26,632 nucleotides of DNA from JAXGQD01 sp964574395 (GTDB lineage: Bacteria; Bacillota; Clostridia; Saccharofermentanales; Fastidiosipilaceae), in assembly GCA_964574395.1 (NCBI GenBank), contig CAZNNL010000029.1:1-26632 (forward strand). Direction: 5' to 3'. The notes under the pieces are model-generated. The model searched no databases. It was not told where the DNA came from and was given only the letters and a program-made list of their open reading frames with translations. The translations under genes and the position numbers were made by a program. Positions 9,009-16,260 of the stretch are shown here, piece after piece. Position 1 is the stretch's first letter; each line of letters begins with the position of its first letter.

Positions 9009-9036
9009 AGTATAACACGACTTTATGCGCCAACAA
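9009..9036 (-). promoter_or_regulatory. Candidate sigma-A promoter of the small membrane-protein gene
   Basis: Minus-strand TTGTTG (9036-9031) and TATACT (9014-9009) are separated by 16 bases, about 35 bases upstream of the chosen ATG at 8975. The -10 is 5 of 6 to consensus; the -35 is weaker. Confidence 0.45.
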
Positions 9037-9051
9037 TTTAACACTGGACTT

Positions 9052-9230
9052 GGTGTTTGGCACAAATTGCAAAAATGACGCTCCATCAAACTCCACCTTG
9101 ATGCAGCGGATTTTTTGCTACGAAATGGGTGTTTGGAGGCCATAAAGTAGCAAATTCGACGCTCCATCAAAATTCCGCCTTGATACAGCGAATTTTTTGC
9201 TACTGGTGCTGGTGTCTGGGCGGATTTTTT
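9052..9230. repeat. Two and a third tandem copies of a ~80-bp hairpin-forming extragenic repeat
   Basis: GGTGTTTGG recurs at 9052, 9127 and (as GGTGTCTGG) 9210. The two full units share GACGCTCCATCAAA (9077 and 9158), CCTTGATRCAGCG and ATTTTTTGCTAC. Each folds as an inverted repeat: GCAAAAAT (9069) with ATTTTTTGC (to 9118) around CATCAA/TTGATG in copy 1; GTAGCAAATTCG (9147-9158) with CGAATT and TGCTAC (9189-9203) around ATCAA/TTGAT in copy 2. A degenerate third begins with CGGATTTTTTG at 9221. No protein-like frame runs through it. It could be a mobile-type miniature repeat or a transcription stop; it fills the gap between the two minus-strand transcription units. Confidence 0.75.
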
Positions 9231-9273
9231 GTTATTGATGCCGGTTTATCGGCGACAAAACGCCAAGCCAAAA

Positions 9274-9612
9274 TCACATGGAAATTACGGTATAACCTTC
9301 GCTAACGAAAGGACGCATGCCTGCGTGCCCATTCATGTCGGATAAGAGCGGAAGCTCTAATTTTTCAATAGCTTCAAGTACGCCGAGCTGTACGGAGCAA
9401 GCTTTGCAAACGCCAGCAATCAGTCCCAATTCTAGGGCTTTCAAATAAAGCTTATTGCCTTTTTCTGCCAATTGTGGGGGCAGCGTGACGGACTCCCCTT
9501 CAAATACAATACGCACTTCATGACCCGCTTCATGCAGATCTAGTGCATTCATCAGGATGTGTAAAAAACACATCAATTGCCCGCGCATTGCATAAAATAA
9601 ATACTTATTCAT
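9274..9612 (-). CDS. DsrE/DsrF-like small protein
   Basis: A 112-residue soluble protein beginning MNKYLFYAMRG, with the alpha/beta pattern of the DsrE superfamily: first strand, helix with a Cys-Phe-Leu-His segment, EVRIVFEGE strand, a lone conserved cysteine region (GVCKACSVQLG) at about residues 73-83, and a C-terminal GYTVISM strand. DsrE-type proteins carry sulfur or act in thiol chemistry in sulfur-oxidising bacteria; in fermentative Gram-positives their role is mostly unknown. The ATG at 9612 overlaps the MFS stop (ATGAATAA), with GGAGAG a few bases upstream inside the MFS gene, so translational coupling is likely. The longer reading from 9627 is less likely because it ignores this ribosome site. 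Confidence 0.75.
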   Translation of the reverse strand: MNKYLFYAMRGQLMCFLHILMNALDLHEAGHEVRIVFEGESVTLPPQLAEKGNKLYLKALELGLIAGVCKACSVQLGVLEAIEKLELPLLSDMNGHAGMRPFVSEGYTVISM

Positions 9613-11317
9613 CGTTTCTCTCCTCATCCAGTTTCTGTGAATTTAAAGATTTTTTCTCTAGTAAGAGAATACGTTGTTTTCTGCGTCGGAGCAACTTTGC
9701 CCAGAGTGCCCGCGTGAATGGAAATCTATGTATGATTTTCGAAAGAAGTGGATGGCGACCAAGTGAAACATAATCCTGTCCGCGTGGTTTAAACCAAAGT
9801 GCATCACGCAAGCGACGATTGAAGCCACTGAGATTGCGACTAACCCACTGCCACAGCTCATATAGGAATGCCTTAAATCCAGGATTCTCTGCTGATTGTT
9901 GTATTTTTCTGGCAAAAACGAGGACCGCCACAGCACGCAAGACAAAGGATAAAAGCAAGACGACATGAAATGGCATAAGCACTTGCCCACTAACGAAAGG
10001 CAGCTTAGCTTTTTCTAACACAGGTGCCAATCTTTCCATCAGCTGACCGCCTAGAAGCATGCCAGGAACCGTGCCTAATAGGGCTTGAGCGAGGGTTTTG
10101 CCAACCAAATAATTTGGTCTTTTGTCGGATGGTGCAAGAAAGATACTCATGCTAAGGACGTTCATGTCTGTGGAAACAAAGAAAATCCCCGATAACATGT
10201 TCGCGAAAATAATGAGACCGCTCAAGGCTGGACTGATGAAAAGCCAGATAAACGGCAAGAACACCGAAACCGTCGCCGTCAGGAGCAGCATGTTGCGATA
10301 ACCATAAAAGTCGGAGCCGCGGCCCATGCGCCGAATAAACAGCACAGTGCCTAGAGCCGTAACACCAGTGGTCAGCAAAGTCTGAACCCCTAAAGACAAG
10401 TTAAGGTAATTGTTCATGTGTACATTAAAGAAGGGCTGAGGTATAGCCACGGCAAAATACCACACCATAATGAATGCTAAAAATGTCCGATAGTTTTTAT
10501 CTTTTACTGGCAAAGTGATGTCTTTGATAGAGGGGTTGTTGGACGGCTGCGCCTCCGAAACGTTTTCTTCAGGCGCATCTATCTTATCTTGGGTTTTAGG
10601 CTTTGTGGGCGTGTAGTGTACGCGTACAAAAAGTGAAATATCAATTATTCCGAAGATAGCTGCTAAAAGAAAATAGAAACTGTATTGCCAGTGGACTTTT
10701 GCCAAAGGTGAAGAAATAAACATCAGTGCCAGAACAAAAACCAATGAGCTAAAGGTGAACACCATTTGTCTGGTGCTGAGGTAGCGGCCACGGCATTGGT
10801 ATGGGATGGCTAATCCTAACCAGGTGTTGAGCGTAATGTCAGAGGCCCATAAGCTCAGCGAACTGAGCGTGACAATGGCGACGGTAGTGAGTCTTCCGTG
10901 GGCTAAAGTCATGCGCCCGGTGCTGCTCAAGAAAGCAACAAGCGCTAATCCCACAAATGCAAAACGCACCAGCAAAGCGCTAACAATAAACATCTTTTTT
11001 AAGTTCGGCCGCTTACTCAAAAATAACGAAATTGGAATTTGTATGAGAACCGCCACTTGGGGGATGGACAGCACTATGCTCAGCAAACCATCACTCATCT
11101 GTAATTCATCTTTGTAGAATGCCGTGAGTATCGGGCTCGCCCCTGGGAAGCCTGTGATGACAGCATATAAAATGCCTATACTTGCGGCTATTGTAATGAT
11201 GGACAAGTTTTTACGTGTTCTTTGGGGCATGAGGATGCCATACGCTGAAACGAGTTCATCATCTGCTAATTTAGGTTGTTTAAGTATGTGCATAAAGCGT
11301 GAAAAGGGGTTAAACAA
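9605..11317 (-). CDS. Major facilitator superfamily transporter
   Basis: A 570-residue polytopic membrane protein. An N-terminal half of about six helices (for example SIITIAASIGILYAVITG) and a C-terminal half starting near FLAFIMVWYFAVAI are joined by a polar central loop (KPKTQDKIDAPEENVSE), the usual MFS plan. The C-terminus is unusually long and basic (about 90 residues, ending KLDEERNDE) and probably cytoplasmic. The substrate cannot be read from sequence. The TTG at 11317 is preferred as start: GAGGAAAG lies 5 bases upstream, overlapping the TGA of the preceding gene at 11329-11331. ATG 11293 is the alternative. The frame is open to 11422 but that part overlaps the upstream gene. Middle gene of a three-gene operon. 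Confidence 0.8.
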   Translation of the reverse strand: MFNPFSRFMHILKQPKLADDELVSAYGILMPQRTRKNLSIITIAASIGILYAVITGFPGASPILTAFYKDELQMSDGLLSIVLSIPQVAVLIQIPISLFLSKRPNLKKMFIVSALLVRFAFVGLALVAFLSSTGRMTLAHGRLTTVAIVTLSSLSLWASDITLNTWLGLAIPYQCRGRYLSTRQMVFTFSSLVFVLALMFISSPLAKVHWQYSFYFLLAAIFGIIDISLFVRVHYTPTKPKTQDKIDAPEENVSEAQPSNNPSIKDITLPVKDKNYRTFLAFIMVWYFAVAIPQPFFNVHMNNYLNLSLGVQTLLTTGVTALGTVLFIRRMGRGSDFYGYRNMLLLTATVSVFLPFIWLFISPALSGLIIFANMLSGIFFVSTDMNVLSMSIFLAPSDKRPNYLVGKTLAQALLGTVPGMLLGGQLMERLAPVLEKAKLPFVSGQVLMPFHVVLLLSFVLRAVAVLVFARKIQQSAENPGFKAFLYELWQWVSRNLSGFNRRLRDALWFKPRGQDYVSLGRHPLLSKIIHRFPFTRALWAKLLRRRKQRILLLEKKSLNSQKLDEERNDE

Positions 11318-11328
11318 TGTATCTTTCC

Positions 11329-12330
11329 TCAAATGTGCATTTCGATCATTTGCTCTCCGGCTAGATAATCTACACTCTGCTGAACCGATGCTAGGATGGC
11401 TGCCTCTATGTCGTCTTCGCACAGTGCAAGTTCAACTTGATCTAGCGGGATGTATGCTTCTCGGCACATGACAGGCGCAAACTTGGGTAAGTCCAAACCA
11501 CCTTCGCTGCCGTTTCTAATCTGTTTTGACTTAATAAAGTAGGTTCCCAAACGAAACCAAGCATCAGGAACAGTTACCACTATTCGCTTATCTAATCCCA
11601 TGCCGCGATGCATTATACTAAGCAAAGCCTTCCATGTCATATTTGTAGAAGCTACCGGATAGGTTTTTCGCCCCTTATTGTGTACAAGAGCGTATGCCAA
11701 GGCATGTCCGACCTGTTTAGCCGTCAACATAGCCGTGCCACCTTTTGGAAAGAAACTAGCCAAAGGCATTTTCCGGAGCATCTCTACCAGGAATACCCAA
11801 ACTGGTTTGCGTCCTTCTTGTGTGCCAAAGATATAAGGCAGTTCTAGTAACGCGATGTTTAGATCAGCATGCTTGTTGTTTAGACAAAGCTCCATTTGTT
11901 CCACTCTACTTTGAATGTAGGGGTGCACTTCTGCCATTTTATGCTCTGGCCAAATGCGATTGAGATAGGTGAAGTAAGAGCCGCAAATCACGTAATTCTT
12001 TAAGCCCACTTTTCGGCCTAATCGAAATATTCTTTCCAATGGTGCATTATTGCGGTTGCGGAATAAGTCAAGAATTGGCGGTGGCGCACTAATACGCTCA
12101 TCTATCCCTGCGGCAAAAATAAGGCCATCATACGCAGCCAGTATGTTGCTAAACTCCGCATCATCAAGTTCATTTATATCTGCTTCGATTAGCTCTAAGC
12201 CTTTTGGGAGCTCTACTTTGTTTAAGCCATTTCCCAAGGCAAGCGAATGCACCTGATGACCTTCTGCAATCAAACAGGCTGCCGCTTCACTTCCTAATAG
12301 GCCTGTACCACCAATAATTAATACTTTCAT
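11329..12330 (-). CDS. NAD(P)-binding SDR-fold protein (epimerase/dehydratase-like)
   Basis: A 333-residue Rossmann protein starting MKVLIIGGTGLLGSE, with GGTGLLG at residues 7-13 as the dinucleotide loop. An acidic strand (LIEADINE) and DGLIFAAG follow as in extended SDRs. The position normally occupied by YxxxK appears as YIQSR (Y138, R142), so the catalytic lysine is replaced by arginine; it may be atypical or redox-inactive. The rest (YPVASTNMTWKALL and a C-terminal substrate lobe) fits NAD-dependent epimerase-like proteins. ATG 12330 is chosen because it starts the Rossmann strand; GTG 12357 would add nine residues. Only 11 bases separate it from the MFS start, so it is the first gene of the epimerase-MFS-DsrE operon. 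Substrate unknown. Confidence 0.8.
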   Translation of the reverse strand: MKVLIIGGTGLLGSEAAACLIAEGHQVHSLALGNGLNKVELPKGLELIEADINELDDAEFSNILAAYDGLIFAAGIDERISAPPPILDLFRNRNNAPLERIFRLGRKVGLKNYVICGSYFTYLNRIWPEHKMAEVHPYIQSRVEQMELCLNNKHADLNIALLELPYIFGTQEGRKPVWVFLVEMLRKMPLASFFPKGGTAMLTAKQVGHALAYALVHNKGRKTYPVASTNMTWKALLSIMHRGMGLDKRIVVTVPDAWFRLGTYFIKSKQIRNGSEGGLDLPKFAPVMCREAYIPLDQVELALCEDDIEAAILASVQQSVDYLAGEQMIEMHI

Positions 12331-12362
12331 ACTATAAGGATACGCTTTTTCACCCACATTTG

Positions 12363-12391
12363 TTGGAAAGATAGCTACTAATAGCTATACC
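12363..12391 (+). promoter_or_regulatory. Candidate promoter of the second adhesin
   Basis: TTGGAA (12363-12368) and TATACC (12386-12391) are 17 bases apart, with a leader of about 90 bases before the ATG at 12484. Each box matches the consensus in 4 of 6 positions, so the call is weak, but the inverted repeat at 12371-12388 sits across its spacer and -10. Confidence 0.35.
12371..12388. promoter_or_regulatory. Perfect inverted repeat, candidate operator between divergent genes
   Basis: ATAGCTA (12371-12377) and TAGCTAT (12382-12388) are exact inverted copies with a 4-base spacer, in the 153-bp gap between the epimerase operon and the second adhesin. A dimeric repressor site here could control both directions. 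The binding protein is unknown. Confidence 0.45.
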
Positions 12392-12470
12392 ACTTGTGCC
12401 GTATACATTGTAGCATTAGTTACGCACGTCTAACCATGCGTTATTTACGCATTGAAAGTCCATTTTATAT

Positions 12471-12476
12471 AGGAGG
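12471..12476 (+). promoter_or_regulatory. Ribosome binding site that fixes the true start of the second adhesin
   Basis: A perfect AGGAGG lies 7 bases upstream of ATG 12484. It shows that translation begins at the signal peptide and not at the internal TTG at 12648 that opens the long downstream frame. Confidence 0.85.
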
Positions 12477-12483
12477 CACAAGT

Positions 12484-15400
12484 ATGAAAAAGACTACCAT
12501 GAAGCTGAAACTTTTAAGCACAAGTCTTGTTATAGCCATGCTCTTCGGCCAGACAGCATTCGTCAATGCTAACAACACGCAACAGAGTCAACAAGCATTA
12601 GCTCAGAGAGTATTCAAAGCAGCGAGAGTACGACAACTCCAGAACCATTGGCACTTGGGCTTTCATTGGGAGAACAACAGGATGTAACGACATCTCTGCA
12701 AGAAGAAACCCTTCCAACTGAACCCATCACGGAATCAACAACTATCCCTGAAACAAGTCCAACAACGACAGCAGCGGATGCAACAGAGCCGCTTGCAACA
12801 ACTGTGGCACCAGTGATTTCTAGTCCTACGACTGAACCAACACAGGCTACAGAAACAAGCCCAACAAGCGCAGCAACAACAATAGAAGAACCAACTAAAG
12901 AAACTTCAAGTACAACGACCATTGATAAGGCAGCAGAAGAAAAAATAGCAAAAGATGCAGAAGCCAAAAAATTAGCTGACGAAGTCCAAGCGAAAAAACT
13001 AGCTGACGAAGAAGCTGCCAAACTTGCAGAAGCACAACTTTATGAGTTCGTACCGATGGGAGTTATGCCTGCGAATGGCTACCCAGTCGATCAGAACTCT
13101 TTAATTTTATCTACACAATTTAATGGCACCTCAATCAACGGCCAATCTACCTTTGATTCCGTTGGTCAGTTATGGACATTCGGCGGTTTTGTATATATCT
13201 CAGTTTTGACAAACATGGGAACAGACACTCTATACATTGGCCCTAACAATAATATCATCCAGGTCGGCAGAGATGAATTGGCTGCTTTAGCACCACTGCT
13301 CATCGACCATGATAACAATCCAGCGACTGCTCCACTTGTCTATCCTGTTGGTGGAACGAGCGGGTCTGTCAAAAAAGAACACTGGTCCATTTTTAGATAC
13401 TCACTTTCTGACTTTTTAGGCATTATGCAGCAAAGCACATCGAATGCATTCTTGCTGACATTAGTTGTAGGTCAAGGACACTGGGTTCGTGGTGTTGTGA
13501 CCATCACTTTACCAACTGTCACGGCAAATTTAAGAAAAACATGGCAAGGTGGTCCGATGACTCCCGTCACCATTAACCTTTATAGAAAAATCGAAGGCGG
13601 GCCAGAATATCTCTACGATACTGTTACACTCAGTGCAACGAACGGTACCGCAACAAAAACGTGGACCAATCTCGCCTACACTAACACGGCAGGTCAGGTT
13701 TGGATTTATCGCATTGACGAGGCAGACCCCGGTCAAGGCTACGATGTGCAAGCCACATACGCCTATGACTCCGCGAAACACACCTATACTTTTACACTCG
13801 TAAACGTCTACAATCTCACGCCTAAAGACTTTGTTATTAATGGCAAAAAAACCATAGACACGAGGCCCATCGCGAGTGGCGAGACTTTCACCATGCAGCT
13901 TTACCGCTCTGATGCCAATGGCACACAAGGTGCACTCTGGTCAGAAACGACAACCAATGCCGACGGATCATTCAACTTCCCTGCAATCACTTTTGAAGTG
14001 GCAGGTACCTACTATGGTCTAATTAAAGAAGTAGCCGGCACCAACCCTGGAATGACTTACGATACGGAAGGTAAACTCGTACAAATAAACGTTACAGACA
14101 ATCAAGACGGAACGCTAAGCATTACGATGAATCCGGCAGCAGGTCCTGTCATAGAGAACAAGTATGCTGCAGAACCAACATCCGTAACATTACATTTCAA
14201 GAAAAATCTGAGCGGAAAATCTTTGAAAGATGGTGAGTTTAGCTTCTCTCTTTATCGCGCCACTGATGTAAGCGGAACTATCACTGGAGACGCATTGCAA
14301 ACAACGACCAATAGTGAAGACGGCACAGTCTCCTTCACCCTTAATTATGAGGATGGAGAAGAAGGCTTATACTACTATACTATCAAAGAAAACATCCCTA
14401 CTCCTCCATTGGGTGGCGTCACATACAGTAATCAAATTCTAGTCTATCCTGTTTATGTTTATGATGATAATTTAGGACAGCTACAAAGCTATGTCATCGA
14501 TCCGCAGGATCCTACTTTCTATAATGAATATCATGCAAAAGAAGTGGACGTATCAATAAAGGCTAAGAAAAATCTTCTTGGACGTACACTGAAAGCTGGT
14601 GAATTTAGTTTCCAACTCCTTGATGAAGCAGGTACTGTGATTCGTACAGCAACAAACGCGGCGAATGGCGACATCGTATTCATGCCCGCTTTAACCTTCA
14701 CTGATAAGAATTTAAACTCTGGTAGTAATGTCGATACTTACACCTTCAGAGTCAAAGAAGTCGTGCCAACTCCCCCATTAGGTGGTGTGACATATGATAC
14801 GGCGGAAAAAACCTTAACGGTTAGAATAACAGACAACGGTACAGGCCAACTTATTGGAGAAATTATCGGCGATGCTATCTTCAACAACAGCTACACCACG
14901 GCACCGCTAGCTGTCGATTTACCTGTCACTAAAACCCTACAAGGCAGAACAGGCACTAACGTAACAGATATATTCTCTTTTACACTCAATGATGCCAATC
15001 AATATGATGTGAGTTTTACAGGCAACGACACCAAGACATTTAATTACAAACTCAACTTTACGCACGCAGATTTGGCTGGTCAAAGCAGTAAGACCTTTGA
15101 TTACACAATCAAGGAACTTGTACCTACGCCAGCAATACCAGGCATCGTGTACGACGCTAATTTAAGCCGTGTCGTGCGTGTAACAGTTACAGACAACGGT
15201 GACGGTACACTGAGTGCAATCGCGAGCGAGATGCCAAGCTTCACCAACCGTTATACTGTTCAAGCGAATAGCTGGACACCTATTGCGCATAAACAACTGA
15301 CTGGACTTAAAGCTTTAGCCGCTAACGACTTCCATTTCGAAGTGCTTGAAAACGGTCAAGTGGTCAGCCGCGGTGCAAATGATGCCAATGGAAATATCAA

Positions 15401-16148
15401 GTTCAGCCCGATTCCCTACGAAGCCAAAGATCTTGGTACACATAAATATATAGTCCGAGAAGTAAAAGCAGCTCTAGCAGGAATCACCTATGACGAGAAA
15501 ACATACGAAGTCAAGGTTGTGGTGAGCGACAAGGGAGATGGAACGATGCTGATCGAGGCTAGCTATCCAGCTAACGGGATCACCTTCGTGAACCAGTTCA
15601 AACCGATTGCTGCCTTGCATGACCCTCCAGTTGAGAAAAAAGTAGAAGGTGCGAATGCACCCGCAGACGCCGTCTTCAGTTTCAAGATGATCGCAATCAC
15701 TCCAAACGCACCTATGCCAGTAGGAGCCGTAAACGGCGAGATGACCCGCTCCATCACTGGTGCAGGCAGCTTCGAATTTGGTGAAATGCAGTTTGTAGCA
15801 CCTGGCACTTACGTATATGAATTACGTGAGCTCCCGACTGAAGCGAAAAACTTCATAACGGATGTAACACTCTACACGATTACCATAGTTATTACGTCAG
15901 AAAACGGCATACTCCACAAACAAGTTACTTACACCACGAATAACGGAACATCACCTGTGAACGCTATCGTCTTCACGAACAAGTACGAAGCTCCACCGGA
16001 ACCAACACCTACCACTAAACCGACAAGCAAACCAAGTCCTATCCCTAGAACTGGTGAGCAAACGCAAAACATCATCCTCTACGTACTTGGATTAGTCGCT
16101 GCAGCATTTGTCCTCATCTTCTGGAAAAGAAAAAGAAGCACAAAATAG
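12484..16148 (+). pseudogene. Pilin-isopeptide-domain cell-wall adhesin with a one-base frame break after the signal peptide
   Basis: From ATG 12484 the frame encodes a signal peptide (MKKTTMKLKLLSTSLVIAML, cleavage near VNANN), then turns into non-surface-like sequence (RVFKAARVRQLQNH) and stops at 12687. The frame of the 3.5-kb adhesin body is open upstream through TESTSISSES and IQSSESTTTPEP, a typical Ser/Thr linker. Adding one A at 12581-12582 (CAAC to CAAAC) joins them as NNTQTESTSISS, giving about 1221 residues. The restored product is exported, wall-anchored and probably adhesive or pilus-like. As sequenced, the body has no signal peptide. The frame break is read directly; whether it is biological is open. 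Confidence 0.85.
12648..16148 (+). CDS. Adhesin body: coiled N-terminus, Cna-B-like and six pilin isopeptide domains, IPRTGE anchor
   Basis: A 1166-residue frame counted from an unlikely TTG start. Residues 1-80 are Thr/Ser/Glu/Pro-rich; about 80-125 form a charged coiled segment (AKKLADE repeats); about 125-290 are an unassigned domain that may be the binding tip. About 290-400 is Cna-B-like. Six domains of the streptococcal pilin isopeptide (FctA/Spy0128-like) type follow. Each has a lysine near its start (FKKNL, AKKNL, VTKTL, AHKQL), a glutamate in a YTIKE-like strand (LIKEV, YTIKEN, FRVKEV, YTIKEL, YIVREV, YELREL) and an asparagine near its end (VIENKY, FYNEY, FNNSY, FTNRY, FVNQF, FTNKY): the triad for self-forming Lys-Asn bonds. 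It ends IPRTGE (about 1132), a hydrophobic helix and KRKRSTK. A strong terminator follows. Confidence 0.88.
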   Translation: MALGLSLGEQQDVTTSLQEETLPTEPITESTTIPETSPTTTAADATEPLATTVAPVISSPTTEPTQATETSPTSAATTIEEPTKETSSTTTIDKAAEEKIAKDAEAKKLADEVQAKKLADEEAAKLAEAQLYEFVPMGVMPANGYPVDQNSLILSTQFNGTSINGQSTFDSVGQLWTFGGFVYISVLTNMGTDTLYIGPNNNIIQVGRDELAALAPLLIDHDNNPATAPLVYPVGGTSGSVKKEHWSIFRYSLSDFLGIMQQSTSNAFLLTLVVGQGHWVRGVVTITLPTVTANLRKTWQGGPMTPVTINLYRKIEGGPEYLYDTVTLSATNGTATKTWTNLAYTNTAGQVWIYRIDEADPGQGYDVQATYAYDSAKHTYTFTLVNVYNLTPKDFVINGKKTIDTRPIASGETFTMQLYRSDANGTQGALWSETTTNADGSFNFPAITFEVAGTYYGLIKEVAGTNPGMTYDTEGKLVQINVTDNQDGTLSITMNPAAGPVIENKYAAEPTSVTLHFKKNLSGKSLKDGEFSFSLYRATDVSGTITGDALQTTTNSEDGTVSFTLNYEDGEEGLYYYTIKENIPTPPLGGVTYSNQILVYPVYVYDDNLGQLQSYVIDPQDPTFYNEYHAKEVDVSIKAKKNLLGRTLKAGEFSFQLLDEAGTVIRTATNAANGDIVFMPALTFTDKNLNSGSNVDTYTFRVKEVVPTPPLGGVTYDTAEKTLTVRITDNGTGQLIGEIIGDAIFNNSYTTAPLAVDLPVTKTLQGRTGTNVTDIFSFTLNDANQYDVSFTGNDTKTFNYKLNFTHADLAGQSSKTFDYTIKELVPTPAIPGIVYDANLSRVVRVTVTDNGDGTLSAIASEMPSFTNRYTVQANSWTPIAHKQLTGLKALAANDFHFEVLENGQVVSRGANDANGNIKFSPIPYEAKDLGTHKYIVREVKAALAGITYDEKTYEVKVVVSDKGDGTMLIEASYPANGITFVNQFKPIAALHDPPVEKKVEGANAPADAVFSFKMIAITPNAPMPVGAVNGEMTRSITGAGSFEFGEMQFVAPGTYVYELRELPTEAKNFITDVTLYTITIVITSENGILHKQVTYTTNNGTSPVNAIVFTNKYEAPPEPTPTTKPTSKPSPIPRTGEQTQNIILYVLGLVAAAFVLIFWKRKRSTK

Positions 16149-16193
16149 TTAAAGCACGCAATGCCAAATAAACAGCATAGCTAAGCATTAATG

Positions 16194-16230
16194 AAGAGCT
16201 GGGTCACCCAAAGTGATTCCAGCTCTTTTT
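16194..16230 (+). terminator. Rho-independent terminator of the second adhesin
   Basis: AAGAGCTGG (from 16194) pairs with CCAGCTCTT (to 16227), extended by TCAC/GTGA around a short CCAAA-type loop and followed by a T run. It lies 45 bases after the adhesin stop and 30 bases before the convergent LAL regulator's stop. Confidence 0.8.
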
Positions 16231-16260
16231 CAATTCAACGATTGGATTTAACAACAAAAC

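Noticed and set aside
8976..9170. 65-codon N-terminal extension of the small membrane protein
   Set aside because: It reads through the hairpin repeat and the promoter; the composition is Cys/Arg/Lys-rich and not protein-like, while the signal peptide begins at 8975.
9658..9990. 110-residue minus-strand frame inside the MFS gene
   Set aside because: Out-of-frame shadow of the transporter C-terminal half, without a ribosome site or domain pattern.
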